A stretch of 64,000 nucleotides of DNA from an uncultured Bacillota bacterium (GCA_946499835.1 CAMMTJ010000005.1:1-64000); one strand, 5' to 3'; positions 25,425-32,914 are shown, counted from the stretch's first letter. Numbers and translations: made by a program. Notes: generated by a model from the sequence alone, not told the origin.

Positions 25425-25476
25425 AAAATGTGTTATCTTAAAAAAGGTGATCACAGAAAATATAAAGGAGCAAAAA

Positions 25477-26229
25477 ATGGAAAACAAAAATGACAAAAAA
25501 TTCCGTATCTATTTTGCGGATAATGCAGAAGATGAAAAACTTTTTTCATACTTTTCAAACAATGACAAGTTTGAAGTTGTTGGGAAAAGCGTGGTTGGAG
25601 AAGAGGTTGTCAAAGATGTTGAAAAAACATTGCCAGACTTTCTTGTTATGGAAGTTCTTCTCTCTGGCATGGACGGATTTATGGTGCTTGAAAAACTCAA
25701 AAGTTCGCTCGGCAAAAGTATGCCAAAAGTGATCTTTATCTCAAACCTTTCACACAGTGGATTTGTGGCAAAAGCAATCAAAGAAGGTGTGAGTTATTTC
25801 ATGGTTAAGCCAATTTCACCTGAAAATCTTGAACAAAGAATCATCGATTTGACAAAGCCTCAAAAATCAAAGGAAAAGGGTGAAAAAGTTTTGGAAGAAA
25901 AGATTTCAAACATATTTATCACTATCGGCATCCCAGCACATATCAAAGGTTATCAATTTTTGAGAGAGGCTGTCAAACTTGCCATTGAAGAGCCTGAAAT
26001 AATTGGATCAATCACAAAAAGACTTTATCCAACGATAGCCGAAAGATTTTCAACCAGTTCTTCAAAAGTGGAAAGAGGCATGCGTCATGCCATAGAAGTG
26101 GCTTGGAATAGAGGCAAAATTGAAAACATCAATAATCTTTTTGGACTTAAAATTTATAGTAGCAATGAAAAGCCTACAAATGGTGAACTCATCGCCCTCA
26201 TAGCAGACAAAATGCTTATGGAAGGATAA
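25477..26229 (+). CDS. spo0A: Spo0A-like sporulation regulator with Glu at the phosphoacceptor site
   Basis: A 250-residue homologue of the master sporulation regulator. The C-terminal effector domain is well kept (IGIPAHIKGYQFLREAV, RLYPTIAERFST, VERGMRHAIEVAW, PTNGELIALIADK). The receiver (9-125) is altered: the strand that normally reads LVLD-IIMPHLDG reads LVME-VLLSGMDG, putting Glu59 where B. subtilis has Asp56. The acidic pair DD becomes D15-N16 and the switch Thr is Ser; the Lys of YFMVKP is kept. It may act without phosphorylation. AAAGGAG precedes the ATG at 25477. Confidence 0.92.
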   Translation: MENKNDKKFRIYFADNAEDEKLFSYFSNNDKFEVVGKSVVGEEVVKDVEKTLPDFLVMEVLLSGMDGFMVLEKLKSSLGKSMPKVIFISNLSHSGFVAKAIKEGVSYFMVKPISPENLEQRIIDLTKPQKSKEKGEKVLEEKISNIFITIGIPAHIKGYQFLREAVKLAIEEPEIIGSITKRLYPTIAERFSTSSSKVERGMRHAIEVAWNRGKIENINNLFGLKIYSSNEKPTNGELIALIADKMLMEG

Positions 26230-26283
26230 ACTTGACTGCAAAACAAACTTGTGCTAAACTTTCTTAGGATAAAGGAAAGGAAT

Positions 26284-26625
26284 ATGCTCAAAGTATTAAA
26301 TCTCAAAGAAGATTTTGTCAGCACCGATCAAGCGCTTGCCATGGTTGAGATTGAAATTGAAAAGTGTGCTTTTGATGGATGCGTTGCCATCAAAGTGCTT
26401 CATGGATATGGTTCTCACGGCAAGGGTGGAAAGATACTGATTGCACTTAGACAAAAGTTGAGACAATGGAAGAGAAACGGGTTTATCAAAAACTATTTCG
26501 CAGGCGACAAGTGGGATGTTTTTGATAAGGACGCATGGGAAATTTTGCAAGCGGACAAGTCGATATCTGGCGACGAAGATTTGGGACGAGCAAACCCAGG
26601 AATTACAATAATAGCCATCAAATGA
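26284..26625 (+). CDS. Smr-domain protein
   Basis: A 113-residue protein with the Smr (small MutS-related) signature: hydrophobic strands, then LHGYGSHGKGGKIL corresponding to HGxGxGxL, and the closing GITIIAIK strand. Smr domains are nucleases or nucleic-acid-binding modules, usually on MutS2 but also free-standing. AAAGGAAAGG precedes the ATG at 26284. It lies 54 bp after spo0A. Confidence 0.8.
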   Translation: MLKVLNLKEDFVSTDQALAMVEIEIEKCAFDGCVAIKVLHGYGSHGKGGKILIALRQKLRQWKRNGFIKNYFAGDKWDVFDKDAWEILQADKSISGDEDLGRANPGITIIAIK

Positions 26626-26675
26626 CTTATTGACGAGAAATGAAGGGACGCCTTCTTTTTTTTATTGTCTTTTTA

Positions 26676-26705
26676 TTGGAAAGAAGGGGCAGGGTGGTGT
26701 ATAAT
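26676..26705 (+). promoter_or_regulatory. Promoter of a leaderless gene (radical SAM protein)
   Basis: TTGGAA (26676-26681), 18 bp, TATAAT (26700-26705), then 6 nt to the ATG at 26712. Confidence 0.5.
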
Positions 26706-26711
26706 ACTTGT

Positions 26712-27548
26712 ATGGAAAAGTGTTTTGACTGCCCAAGGAATTGTGGCGTTGACAGAGAAAAAGAGAAAGGCTTTTGCAGAGAAGGCAGTCGCATTCGTGT
26801 GGCAAAAGTGATAGAAAATTTTATGTGGGAAGAGCCACTCATTTCTGGAAAGAAAGGGGCGCTTGCTATATTTTTTTCTGGTTGCAGTTTGAGATGCAAC
26901 TATTGTCAAAACTTTCAAATATCTCATATCGGCAAAGGGGAAAGTTATTCACCAGAGGAGTTTGCATCCTTTTTGAAAAAATTTGACTATTCAAAATATG
27001 ACAGCCTTGACCTTGTCACACCGACTCATTTTTCATCGCTACTCAAAGAGGCTTTTTCTATTTTCAAACCGCCAGTGCCAGTGGTTTGGAACAGCAGTGG
27101 CTATGAAAAGGTGGAAACGCTTGAAGGACTGTCTTTCATCGATGTGTTTTTGGTAGATTTCAAATATCACTCAAAAGAACTATCAAAAAGGTTGTCTTTT
27201 GCTGACGATTATTTTGATGTGGCAAGGCAGGCGATAAGTTTTATGATAAAGTCAAGGCAAGATAAAATTGAAGACGGTGTTCTCAAAAGAGGAGTGATTG
27301 TGCGTCATCTTGTTTTGCCAGATGAGGTGCGTGACAGCATGGCGGTGCTTGATGAAATTGCAAAAATGGGGAAACCTATTTTAAGTCTTATGAGGCAGTT
27401 TACGCCAACAGGACGAGGAGAAAAGAAGAGAAAGATTTCTTCCTTGGAATTTAAGACTGTGCTTGCTCATGCCTTAAAATTGGGGCTTGACAAAGGGTTC
27501 GTGCAAGATGAGGACTCGGCAAGCGACAAATATATTCCTTCTTTTTAA
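26712..27548 (+). CDS. Radical SAM protein of the PflA-like family
   Basis: A 278-residue protein. An N-terminal cysteine cluster (CFDCPRNCGVDR and GFCREG) precedes the radical SAM motif CSLRCNYC. This is the layout of the YgiQ-unrelated, PflA-like proteins often annotated as a putative pyruvate formate-lyase activator; the real activator is the fusion next to pflB. Substrate unknown. The ATG at 26712 follows a -10 box by 6 nt with no ribosome site; an in-frame GTG at 26697 behind GAAGGGG is an alternative start. Confidence 0.85.
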   Translation: MEKCFDCPRNCGVDREKEKGFCREGSRIRVAKVIENFMWEEPLISGKKGALAIFFSGCSLRCNYCQNFQISHIGKGESYSPEEFASFLKKFDYSKYDSLDLVTPTHFSSLLKEAFSIFKPPVPVVWNSSGYEKVETLEGLSFIDVFLVDFKYHSKELSKRLSFADDYFDVARQAISFMIKSRQDKIEDGVLKRGVIVRHLVLPDEVRDSMAVLDEIAKMGKPILSLMRQFTPTGRGEKKRKISSLEFKTVLAHALKLGLDKGFVQDEDSASDKYIPSF

Positions 27549-27555
27549 GAAACGT

Positions 27556-27585
27556 TTGACAACAAAATGTTTATTTTGTTAAAAT
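27556..27585 (+). promoter_or_regulatory. Promoter
   Basis: TTGACA (27556-27561), 18 bp, TAAAAT (27580-27585), for the small membrane protein gene. Confidence 0.6.
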
Positions 27586-27606
27586 ATAAGAAAAGTGAGG
27601 GGAGAT

Positions 27607-27912
27607 ATGTCTGCTTATAAAACATATTTGAAGAAAAAATTTACGCGTTCAAGAATTTATGGCTTGATTTTCTCTCTTATGGGAGTTGCAATCGTTTTGC
27701 TATACTTTTTGACTGACCTTAACAAATGGCTTCTTATGATAAGTCTTGGCTATGTTATGGGTGCAATCTTTATGAGCAATATCACCTATCAAGACATTCG
27801 TGTTGGCTCACCATGGCCAAAAATTAACGCTTGTTTTGCAGTTCTGTTCTACTTTTTGTCTATTGGGCTTATGATTTATGGCTTTACAACTGGCGAACTT
27901 AGCATTGTATAA
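27607..27912 (+). CDS. Small membrane protein of unknown function
   Basis: A 101-residue protein with three predicted transmembrane helices (about 17-36, 40-57 and 76-95) after a basic N-terminus (KKKFTRSR). Not recognised. The ATG at 27607 follows GAGGGGAG. Confidence 0.65.
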   Translation: MSAYKTYLKKKFTRSRIYGLIFSLMGVAIVLLYFLTDLNKWLLMISLGYVMGAIFMSNITYQDIRVGSPWPKINACFAVLFYFLSIGLMIYGFTTGELSIV

Positions 27913-27939
27913 AACGCAAAGAGATTTGCGTTTTTTTTT
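27911..27939. terminator. Bidirectional terminator
   Basis: AAAACGCAAA/TTTGCGTTTT stem with a GAGA loop and long T run, between convergent genes. Confidence 0.8.
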
Positions 27940-29401
27940 AATAAACTCCTTCCACACGATAAACATAAATGTCTGCATCTTGATAATACACACTGCTCAT
28001 CGTCACAGAGCCAGAAGATCTTGACAAGATAATTGTGTAAAAGACAGCAAAACGATTTTGAGCCTCTGTGGCTCTCAAATGGACAAGATAGCAATTCAGT
28101 CCAGTTGCGTCAGTGGACAGAATGACACCATCGGTGATTGCGCCATGTAAAGGCATTTCTGTGTAGGCGTAATAGTTTTTTACGCAAGCATAAACACGAA
28201 GTTTTTTGTATTTTGCATAATCAATGACAAGCGTTTTTGATCCAGTCATTCCATCTGGGCAGTTGTTGTTGTGATCTGGATCATCTTTGTCATAGAGCAG
28301 TTCAACAGTTTCGCCACCGCCACCACTTCCGCCACCGCCAAGAGAGTCGATTTCATTCTCACAAGCGGTGACACGTTGGGCAATTGATGTCAAACTGGCA
28401 CGCGTGCTTTCAAGAGTGGTTGAAAAAGAAGAAACATCATCTTCCATATTGCCGACAGTCGTCTCGCAGGTGTTGACCTTGTTTTCACAAGTCGTCATTC
28501 TTTGAGAGACTGAGGTGAGTGAGGCTCTGGTGCTTTCCAGCGTAGTGTCCAAAGTGTCAACTTCACTTGACAGACTGCTCAAATCTCCGTCCAGTGCAGA
28601 AACTTCGCTTTCAAGAGAGTCTATATCTGTTTGCATGGCAGATATGCTTGATGAGTGAGAAGAAGTTGTTGACTGCAAAGAGTCAATCTCACCTTCGGCT
28701 GTGGTCACCCTTTGAGCAACAGATGTGAGAGAAGATCTTGTGCTTTCAAGCGTGCTGTCAAGATCGTTCACTTGCTCGGAGATTGAAGATATCGAGCCTT
28801 GGGCGCTTTCGACTTGATCAGATAACCCTGAAAGAGATGTTTGCAAAGCCGTTATTGACGTGTCATGCCCTTGCAGAGATGTTTGAATTTCGTCAATCTC
28901 ACCTTCGGCTGTTGTAACTCGTTGGGCTATCGCAGTCAATGATGATCTTGTGTTTTCAAGCGTTGTGGAAAGTGTGCCAATGCTTGTGGTGTTGGCAGAG
29001 ATCGCTTCTTCTGCATCTTCTAGGTCACTTTCAAGAGTGGATATAGAAGAAGAAAGGGTGGATAGTGATTGAGAAAGGGTTGAGAGAGAAGAAGATAGAT
29101 CAGTTATTTGGCTTGTATGATTGCTAGTAGTATTAGTAAGAGTGTCAAGATCCTCCTGCATACTGCTGTCCGCTAGTTCAAGATTTGTCAGCCTGCTTTT
29201 GATATCCTTGATTGTCTGCTGAGAAGAGAGCAGTTCATCCAAAAAAGAGAGCACTGCCGATTTGATAGCCTCAGTCGTTGTGCCTTGTGAAATAAGAGCG
29301 GTAAGTTCTTCTTTAAGCGCTGGCAAACTCTTTTTGACAAGAGCCCAAAGTTCTTTTTCAAGTTGTTCAACGCTGTTTGATAACATTTGAAATTTGTCCA
29401 T
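27938..29401 (-). CDS. Coiled-coil fibre-like protein with a C-terminal beta domain
   Basis: A 487-residue protein with no signal peptide. Residues about 60-380 are a Ser/Thr-rich heptad coiled coil with at least four recurrences of T-L-E-(S/N)-T-R-(S/A)-S-L-T followed by (A/S)-Q-R-(V/M)-T. A GGGGSGGGG linker separates it from a beta-rich C-terminal domain of about 100 residues. The architecture resembles phage tail fibres or trimeric surface fibres. No phage genes lie nearby. The start was moved to the ATG at 29401 (AAAGGAG 7 bp upstream). Confidence 0.7.
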   Translation of the reverse strand: MDKFQMLSNSVEQLEKELWALVKKSLPALKEELTALISQGTTTEAIKSAVLSFLDELLSSQQTIKDIKSRLTNLELADSSMQEDLDTLTNTTSNHTSQITDLSSSLSTLSQSLSTLSSSISTLESDLEDAEEAISANTTSIGTLSTTLENTRSSLTAIAQRVTTAEGEIDEIQTSLQGHDTSITALQTSLSGLSDQVESAQGSISSISEQVNDLDSTLESTRSSLTSVAQRVTTAEGEIDSLQSTTSSHSSSISAMQTDIDSLESEVSALDGDLSSLSSEVDTLDTTLESTRASLTSVSQRMTTCENKVNTCETTVGNMEDDVSSFSTTLESTRASLTSIAQRVTACENEIDSLGGGGSGGGGETVELLYDKDDPDHNNNCPDGMTGSKTLVIDYAKYKKLRVYACVKNYYAYTEMPLHGAITDGVILSTDATGLNCYLVHLRATEAQNRFAVFYTIILSRSSGSVTMSSVYYQDADIYVYRVEGVY

Positions 29402-29463
29402 AAAAAAACTCCTTTGCAAGCATTTTACAAAGGAGATTTGTCTTCTTCAAGAAAGACTGCCAA

Positions 29464-30072
29464 TTATTTCTTTTTGGAGCGTTTTTTCCGGATGAAAATC
29501 ACTGACAGAATAATAGTGACAAGGGCGACAATTATGGTTATTGATGCGATTAGTGCACCGCTTATGCCATAAGGTGCAATATCTTGCGTTCTCATCATGC
29601 CATAGAAGAGGGATCCATCTTCCAAAACTATTGCAAGAGAGGTAAACTCATTTTGGTCATCAAAACCGCCGTAAATGGTTATGCCTTGCCCAAGTTTTGC
29701 GATGTGCTGAGTTGGATTTCCATTGATGTCATAAATGATCGCGCCATCAAGAGTGACCGATCCGTTGAAAACAGGATAAACATCTTGCCCATTCTCATTT
29801 GTTGTGACGTAATATTTGTAAACGTATCCCTCTATTGTCTGATCTTCAACATCTGCTCTGACAAGAATGAAATCGCCATTTTCTTCAATTGCTTGGAATA
29901 TTGTTCCATGTTCAAAAGTATAAGCCTGTCCAGAGGCGTCTGCAAGCACTGTTTCAAAAGAAGGCGAGGCATACAAATTGACAAAAGTTGCCACAACTGA
30001 TAGGCTCTGTCCACCTGAAACCGTTGAGGCAAAACTGGTAACTAAAAGAATGCACGCAAGCAAAGTTTTCAT
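29464..30072 (-). CDS. Exported SH3-like protein with a C-terminal membrane anchor
   Basis: A 202-residue protein. It has a signal peptide (1-20, ending STVSG), an SH3-like domain near 22-95 (FVNLYASPSFETV, then GYVYKYYV), a second beta-rich part, and a transmembrane helix at about 166-192 followed by RKKRSKKK. It is thus anchored with its domains outside. It may bind cell wall. Start lacks a ribosome site; the ATG is 6 nt after a -10 box. Confidence 0.75.
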   Translation of the reverse strand: MKTLLACILLVTSFASTVSGGQSLSVVATFVNLYASPSFETVLADASGQAYTFEHGTIFQAIEENGDFILVRADVEDQTIEGYVYKYYVTTNENGQDVYPVFNGSVTLDGAIIYDINGNPTQHIAKLGQGITIYGGFDDQNEFTSLAIVLEDGSLFYGMMRTQDIAPYGISGALIASITIIVALVTIILSVIFIRKKRSKKK

Positions 30073-30078
30073 AACTCA

Positions 30079-30107
30079 ATTATTGCCAAAACAAAGGTGT
30101 TTGTCAA
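30079..30107 (-). promoter_or_regulatory. Promoter of a leaderless gene (SH3-like protein)
   Basis: Minus strand: TTGACA (30107-30102), 17 bp, AATAAT (30084-30079), 6 nt to the ATG at 30072. The DnaA-box array begins 22 bp upstream of the -35. Confidence 0.6.
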
Positions 30108-30128
30108 GTTAATTTCTTAGAAAATCTA

Positions 30129-30245
30129 TGTGGATAACTCTCCATTTTATGTGGATAACTGCCCATAAAAATGTGGATAACTGTGCCTATTATGTGGATA
30201 ACTCGACAAAAAAATGTGGATAACTTGACCCAAAATTGTGGAAAA
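30129..30245. promoter_or_regulatory. Array of six phased DnaA boxes (candidate oriC or DnaA-binding control locus)
   Basis: TGTGGATAA, the complement of the DnaA box TTATCCACA, occurs perfectly at 30129, 30150, 30172, 30193 and 30215. TGTGGAAAA follows at 30237. All have the same orientation. Start-to-start distances are 21, 22, 21, 22 and 22 bp, about two helical turns. Four of the five perfect boxes extend to TGTGGATAACT with C or G next, and the fifth with T. AT-rich DNA follows. Neither dnaA nor dnaN is in the window. Confidence 0.8.
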
Positions 30246-30313
30246 GTGAGAAAGAAAAGTATAACTATAAATGGCAAGAAGCCCCTCTTTTCAATCCCTT
30301 CTTTGCAAGACAA

Positions 30314-30342
30314 ACAAAAAAGCATATCGGTCGATATGCTTT
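30314..30342 (-). terminator. Palindromic terminator, copy 1
   Basis: AAAGCATATCG-GT-CGATATGCTTT (30319-30342). With five upstream bases the 29-nt string is identical to that at 31365-31393. It lies downstream of the 34-residue gene. Confidence 0.65.
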
Positions 30343-30370
30343 GGTTTCGTTGAAAGATATCTAAAAATTG

Positions 30371-30475
30371 TTATTGCATTTCCGCCTTTCCAAGCATAAA
30401 ATGCAAACCTATTTTTGCGGCTCTGATACAATCGCATCTTGCCTTCAGATCACGTTTGGCATATTCTCTTGTCAT
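30371..30475 (-). CDS. Predicted 34-residue small protein
   Basis: A short frame of 34 codons with a strong AAAAGGAG site 8 bp before the ATG at 30475 and a terminator just after its stop. It is basic with two cysteines (ARCDCIR) and no membrane helix. The longer open frame back to 30601 lacks a ribosome site. It lies between the DnaA-box array and the CYTH-like gene. Not recognised. Confidence 0.5.
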   Translation of the reverse strand: MTREYAKRDLKARCDCIRAAKIGLHFMLGKAEMQ

Positions 30476-30737
30476 ATTAAAATCTCCTTTTTTTTCTTTT
30501 ATTTTAGCACGGGGGCGTGGGTGATAGACGTTTGCGAAGAAATAGGAATTATTAAAAATGATAAAACGGGCAGAAAAATTATCACATTGGAAGAATGGCA
30601 AAAAGATTATGATTTTGAAAAAACAATTATATACTTATTTAATATTTTATTGGAAAATTGAGAGATATGTATTATTATATGTATAGATATCTTCAAATCA
30701 AAAATTAGAATATATAAAAAATTAAAGGAGTTTAAAA

Positions 30738-31226
30738 ATGAAAGAATACGAACACAGTTTTAAAGTAAAGTCAATACTTCCATATTTAGAATATTGCAAA
30801 CAAAATGGATATACAGAGTTTGATGCTGTTACTCAAAATAGAGTGGTTTATGAAAATAGCAATAGCGACCACATTATCGCAAGAATTACTACTGAAACGG
30901 TTGGAGAAGGTAAAGAAAGAATAGTTTTTGATTGCAAAAATGTAGGTAGCAAACGAAAAGATTTGAATATTTCTAGTGAGTCAATTCCAATGGAGTTAAC
31001 AGAAGAGACCAAAAAGATTGTTTTATCTATGTTAGAGGTTCTTGAATTTTATGTCGCAGCAGATAATTTAAGAACAAGATATATATTCAAAAAGGAAGGT
31101 GTAACTTTTGAGATAGATGACTATATAAGACCACAAACTCAAGTAGTTGCGATTGAAGGCAAAGAAGAGGCTGTAGAAAAAGTATATAGCGATATTCTAT
31201 CTAAGATAAACAACATTATAAAATAA
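30738..31226 (+). CDS. Putative CYTH-domain protein (thiamine-triphosphatase/CyaB-like)
   Basis: A 162-residue protein. The N-terminal EYEHSFKV resembles the ExExK signature of CYTH enzymes, which hydrolyse or cyclise triphosphates inside a beta tunnel. Later TRYIFKKEGVTFEIDDY and VAIEG match the arginine-rich and acidic strands typical of the fold. The ExExK is imperfect, so activity is uncertain. AAAGGAG precedes the ATG. The gene is more AT-rich than its neighbours and is followed by a truncated HAD frame. Confidence 0.5.
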   Translation: MKEYEHSFKVKSILPYLEYCKQNGYTEFDAVTQNRVVYENSNSDHIIARITTETVGEGKERIVFDCKNVGSKRKDLNISSESIPMELTEETKKIVLSMLEVLEFYVAADNLRTRYIFKKEGVTFEIDDYIRPQTQVVAIEGKEEAVEKVYSDILSKINNIIK

Positions 31227-31231
31227 AAATC

Positions 31232-31339
31232 ATGAAGATAGGAATAGATATAGATGATACAATTACAGATACAGGTTTATATTTTATAAAATTTGTAGCA
31301 GAATATTTCAAATTAGATAAAAACTATTTGAAAAAATAA
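31232..31339 (+). pseudogene. Truncated HAD-family nucleotidase (N-terminus only)
   Basis: 35 codons beginning MKIGIDIDDTITDTG, the typical start of putative 5'-nucleotidases/HAD hydrolases with the DxDDT catalytic loop. It then stops at 31337-31339, far short of a functional domain (about 180 residues). It starts 5 bp after the CYTH-like gene, with no clear ribosome site, so a two-gene transfer that lost its second half is likely. Confidence 0.5.
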
Positions 31340-31364
31340 TAAATTTTATAATATCTTTATAAAT

Positions 31365-31393
31365 ACAAAAAAGCATATCGGTCGATATGCTTT
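31365..31393 (-). terminator. Palindromic terminator, copy 2
   Basis: Identical to 30314-30342 over 29 nt. It follows the stop of the module 2 small mTERF-like gene on the minus strand. Confidence 0.65.
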
Positions 31394-31409
31394 TGTTTTT
31401 TATTTAATT

Positions 31410-31703
31410 TCAAATTGCAAAAGGATTGTTTTTTAGATATTCTTCAATATCAATCTTTTGCAGGATGAGTTTGTCAAGTTCATTCATCAACACATTTTCG
31501 TCCATTGTCATAACATTAGGGTTTTGACAGAAAAGGTCTGGCAAATCTTCTTTTGGAAAGCCATAACAACTTAAAACTCGCATCACACCTTTAACTTCTT
31601 TCAGCGTGGTAACATCAAGGGTTGGAGCAATATTTTTCATATCTTCAATCTCATTTTTAGTAAATTTCATTTGCAGTAAAAAATTTTCCAAATCTTTCTG
31701 CAT
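31410..31703 (-). CDS. Small mTERF-like protein, module 2 small subunit
   Basis: A 97-residue partner of the large protein upstream, one base after its stop (TGA-T-ATG). It shares with the module 1 small protein the YGFPKEDL turn, the NPNVMTMD segment and the NNPFAI ending. AGAGGAG lies 7 bp before the ATG at 31703. The longer frame from 31769 overlaps the large gene and lacks a ribosome site. Confidence 0.65.
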   Translation of the reverse strand: MQKDLENFLLQMKFTKNEIEDMKNIAPTLDVTTLKEVKGVMRVLSCYGFPKEDLPDLFCQNPNVMTMDENVLMNELDKLILQKIDIEEYLKNNPFAI

Positions 31704-31704
31704 A

Positions 31705-32898
31705 TCATTCTCCTCTTTCTGCACTTTTTTGCAAATCTTCCAATTTAACTTCAAGTTTTTTATCGTCATTTATTTCTGTGAGTTTGTCATATTCGCTATT
31801 CACAAATTCCACAACTTCTTTTGTGATTGGAAACTTTTCCATAAGTTTAATGCTCTCAACTCCATATTTTTTTTGAAAGTTTTTTTCACCAAGAAATACA
31901 TCGTCAGGCCTCATTTTATCAGTTTGGTTCATTTGAGAATATCTTGCCCAAAATTTTCTTTCGCTTGTCATGCTCCAGAATTTTTTATCAAGGAATTTTT
32001 TGTTGCCAAAAGCAACATATAAAAGCATATATTTGAAAATAAAACCTTTGGAAGGTGTTGCCAACATTGAAGGATTTTTAATTATATCATCTTTGCTTAA
32101 CTTAATCTTATCAAAAATTTCCTTCTTGTTTTTAAGCCCTTCATTAGCATAACATAAAAGAGAAGGTGAAATTTTAAGCATTTTGTTGAACTCATCTTGT
32201 GTCAAGCCAAAAGTCTCTTTATAAAATTTAGTCTTTTGTAACACACTTTCATCATTCAAATTTAGAATGGAAGGCAAAGATTTGAATATTTTGCTGAATT
32301 CATCTTGTGATAAGTCAAAAGTCTCTTTATAAAACTTAGCCTTTTCCAAAACATTTTCACTATTGAGACCCAAAAGGGTAGGAGAGGATTTAATCATTTT
32401 GGAAATTTGGTCTTGTGTTAAGTTGAAAGTGTCTTTATAAAAGTTAACTTTTTCCAAAACATTTTTCTTTTTCAAAAATAAAAGAGAAGGTTGAGATTTT
32501 ATCATTTTGTTTGCTTCTTCTCGTGTTAAGTTAAAAGTTCCTTGATAAAAGTCAATTTTTTCTTTCACGCTTTTATTTTTCAAACATAAAAGAGTAGGAT
32601 AAGTTTTAATCGTTTTGTTAAATTCGCTTTGTGTTAGGCCAAAAGTTTCTTGATAAAACTTAGCCTTTTCCAAAACACTTTTATTACTATAACTTAAAAT
32701 GGCAGGCAAGGTCTTAACCATTTTGATAAAGTCTCTTTGTGTTAAGTTAAATGTTGGTTTATAAAAGTCAGTTTTTTTCGAAATTTTTTCTTTTTTGAGA
32801 TATAAAAGCGATGGAAGAGATGCTTCTTTCCTTTTGATATCATCATCTGTCCACTCAAAATCTTGTTTCAAAATCTCAGTAATACTTGTTATCCCCAT
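31705..32898 (-). CDS. mTERF-like protein with six exact 36-residue repeats, module 2 large subunit
   Basis: A 397-residue protein. Residues 45-260 are six gap-free repeats of 36 residues with the pattern F-Y-x3-F-x-L-(T/S)-Q/R-x-E/D-x3-K-x3-K-x2-P-x-(L/I)-L, then a hydrophilic turn and V-x-E/Q-K. This is the mTERF repeat layout, two long helices with a Pro-Leu-Leu turn, which stacks into a nucleic-acid-binding solenoid. A seventh degenerate repeat and a C-terminal domain (about 290-380, with KLMEKFPI) follow. GGAGG precedes the ATG at 32898; the frame is open from 32943 but that lies in the -35 box. Confidence 0.75.
   Translation of the reverse strand: MGITSITEILKQDFEWTDDDIKRKEASLPSLLYLKKEKISKKTDFYKPTFNLTQRDFIKMVKTLPAILSYSNKSVLEKAKFYQETFGLTQSEFNKTIKTYPTLLCLKNKSVKEKIDFYQGTFNLTREEANKMIKSQPSLLFLKKKNVLEKVNFYKDTFNLTQDQISKMIKSSPTLLGLNSENVLEKAKFYKETFDLSQDEFSKIFKSLPSILNLNDESVLQKTKFYKETFGLTQDEFNKMLKISPSLLCYANEGLKNKKEIFDKIKLSKDDIIKNPSMLATPSKGFIFKYMLLYVAFGNKKFLDKKFWSMTSERKFWARYSQMNQTDKMRPDDVFLGEKNFQKKYGVESIKLMEKFPITKEVVEFVNSEYDKLTEINDDKKLEVKLEDLQKSAERGE
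32119..32766 (-). repeat. Six tandem 108-bp coding repeats
   Basis: Six imperfect 108-bp units in phase with the 36-residue protein repeats. The string TTTATAAAA(C/G)TT recurs in most units on the plus strand. The near-identity at DNA level suggests recent expansion or gene conversion. Confidence 0.8.
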
Positions 32899-32914
32899 TT
32901 CAACCTCCATTCGA

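Noticed and set aside
26712-27548. A second pyruvate formate-lyase activator
   Set aside because: The N-terminal cysteine cluster and sequence differ from PflA, and the true activase is fused downstream of pflB.
27938-30072. A prophage region around the fibre-like gene
   Set aside because: No integrase, terminase, portal, capsid or tail genes occur on either side.
30129-30245. The TGTGGATAA array as a CRISPR or iteron-plasmid origin
   Set aside because: The repeated word is the exact DnaA box, spacers are about 12 bp, and no plasmid Rep gene is near.
32119-32766. The 108-bp repeats as a CRISPR array or satellite DNA
   Set aside because: The repeats are in frame, code for a regular 36-residue helical unit, and have no unique spacers.
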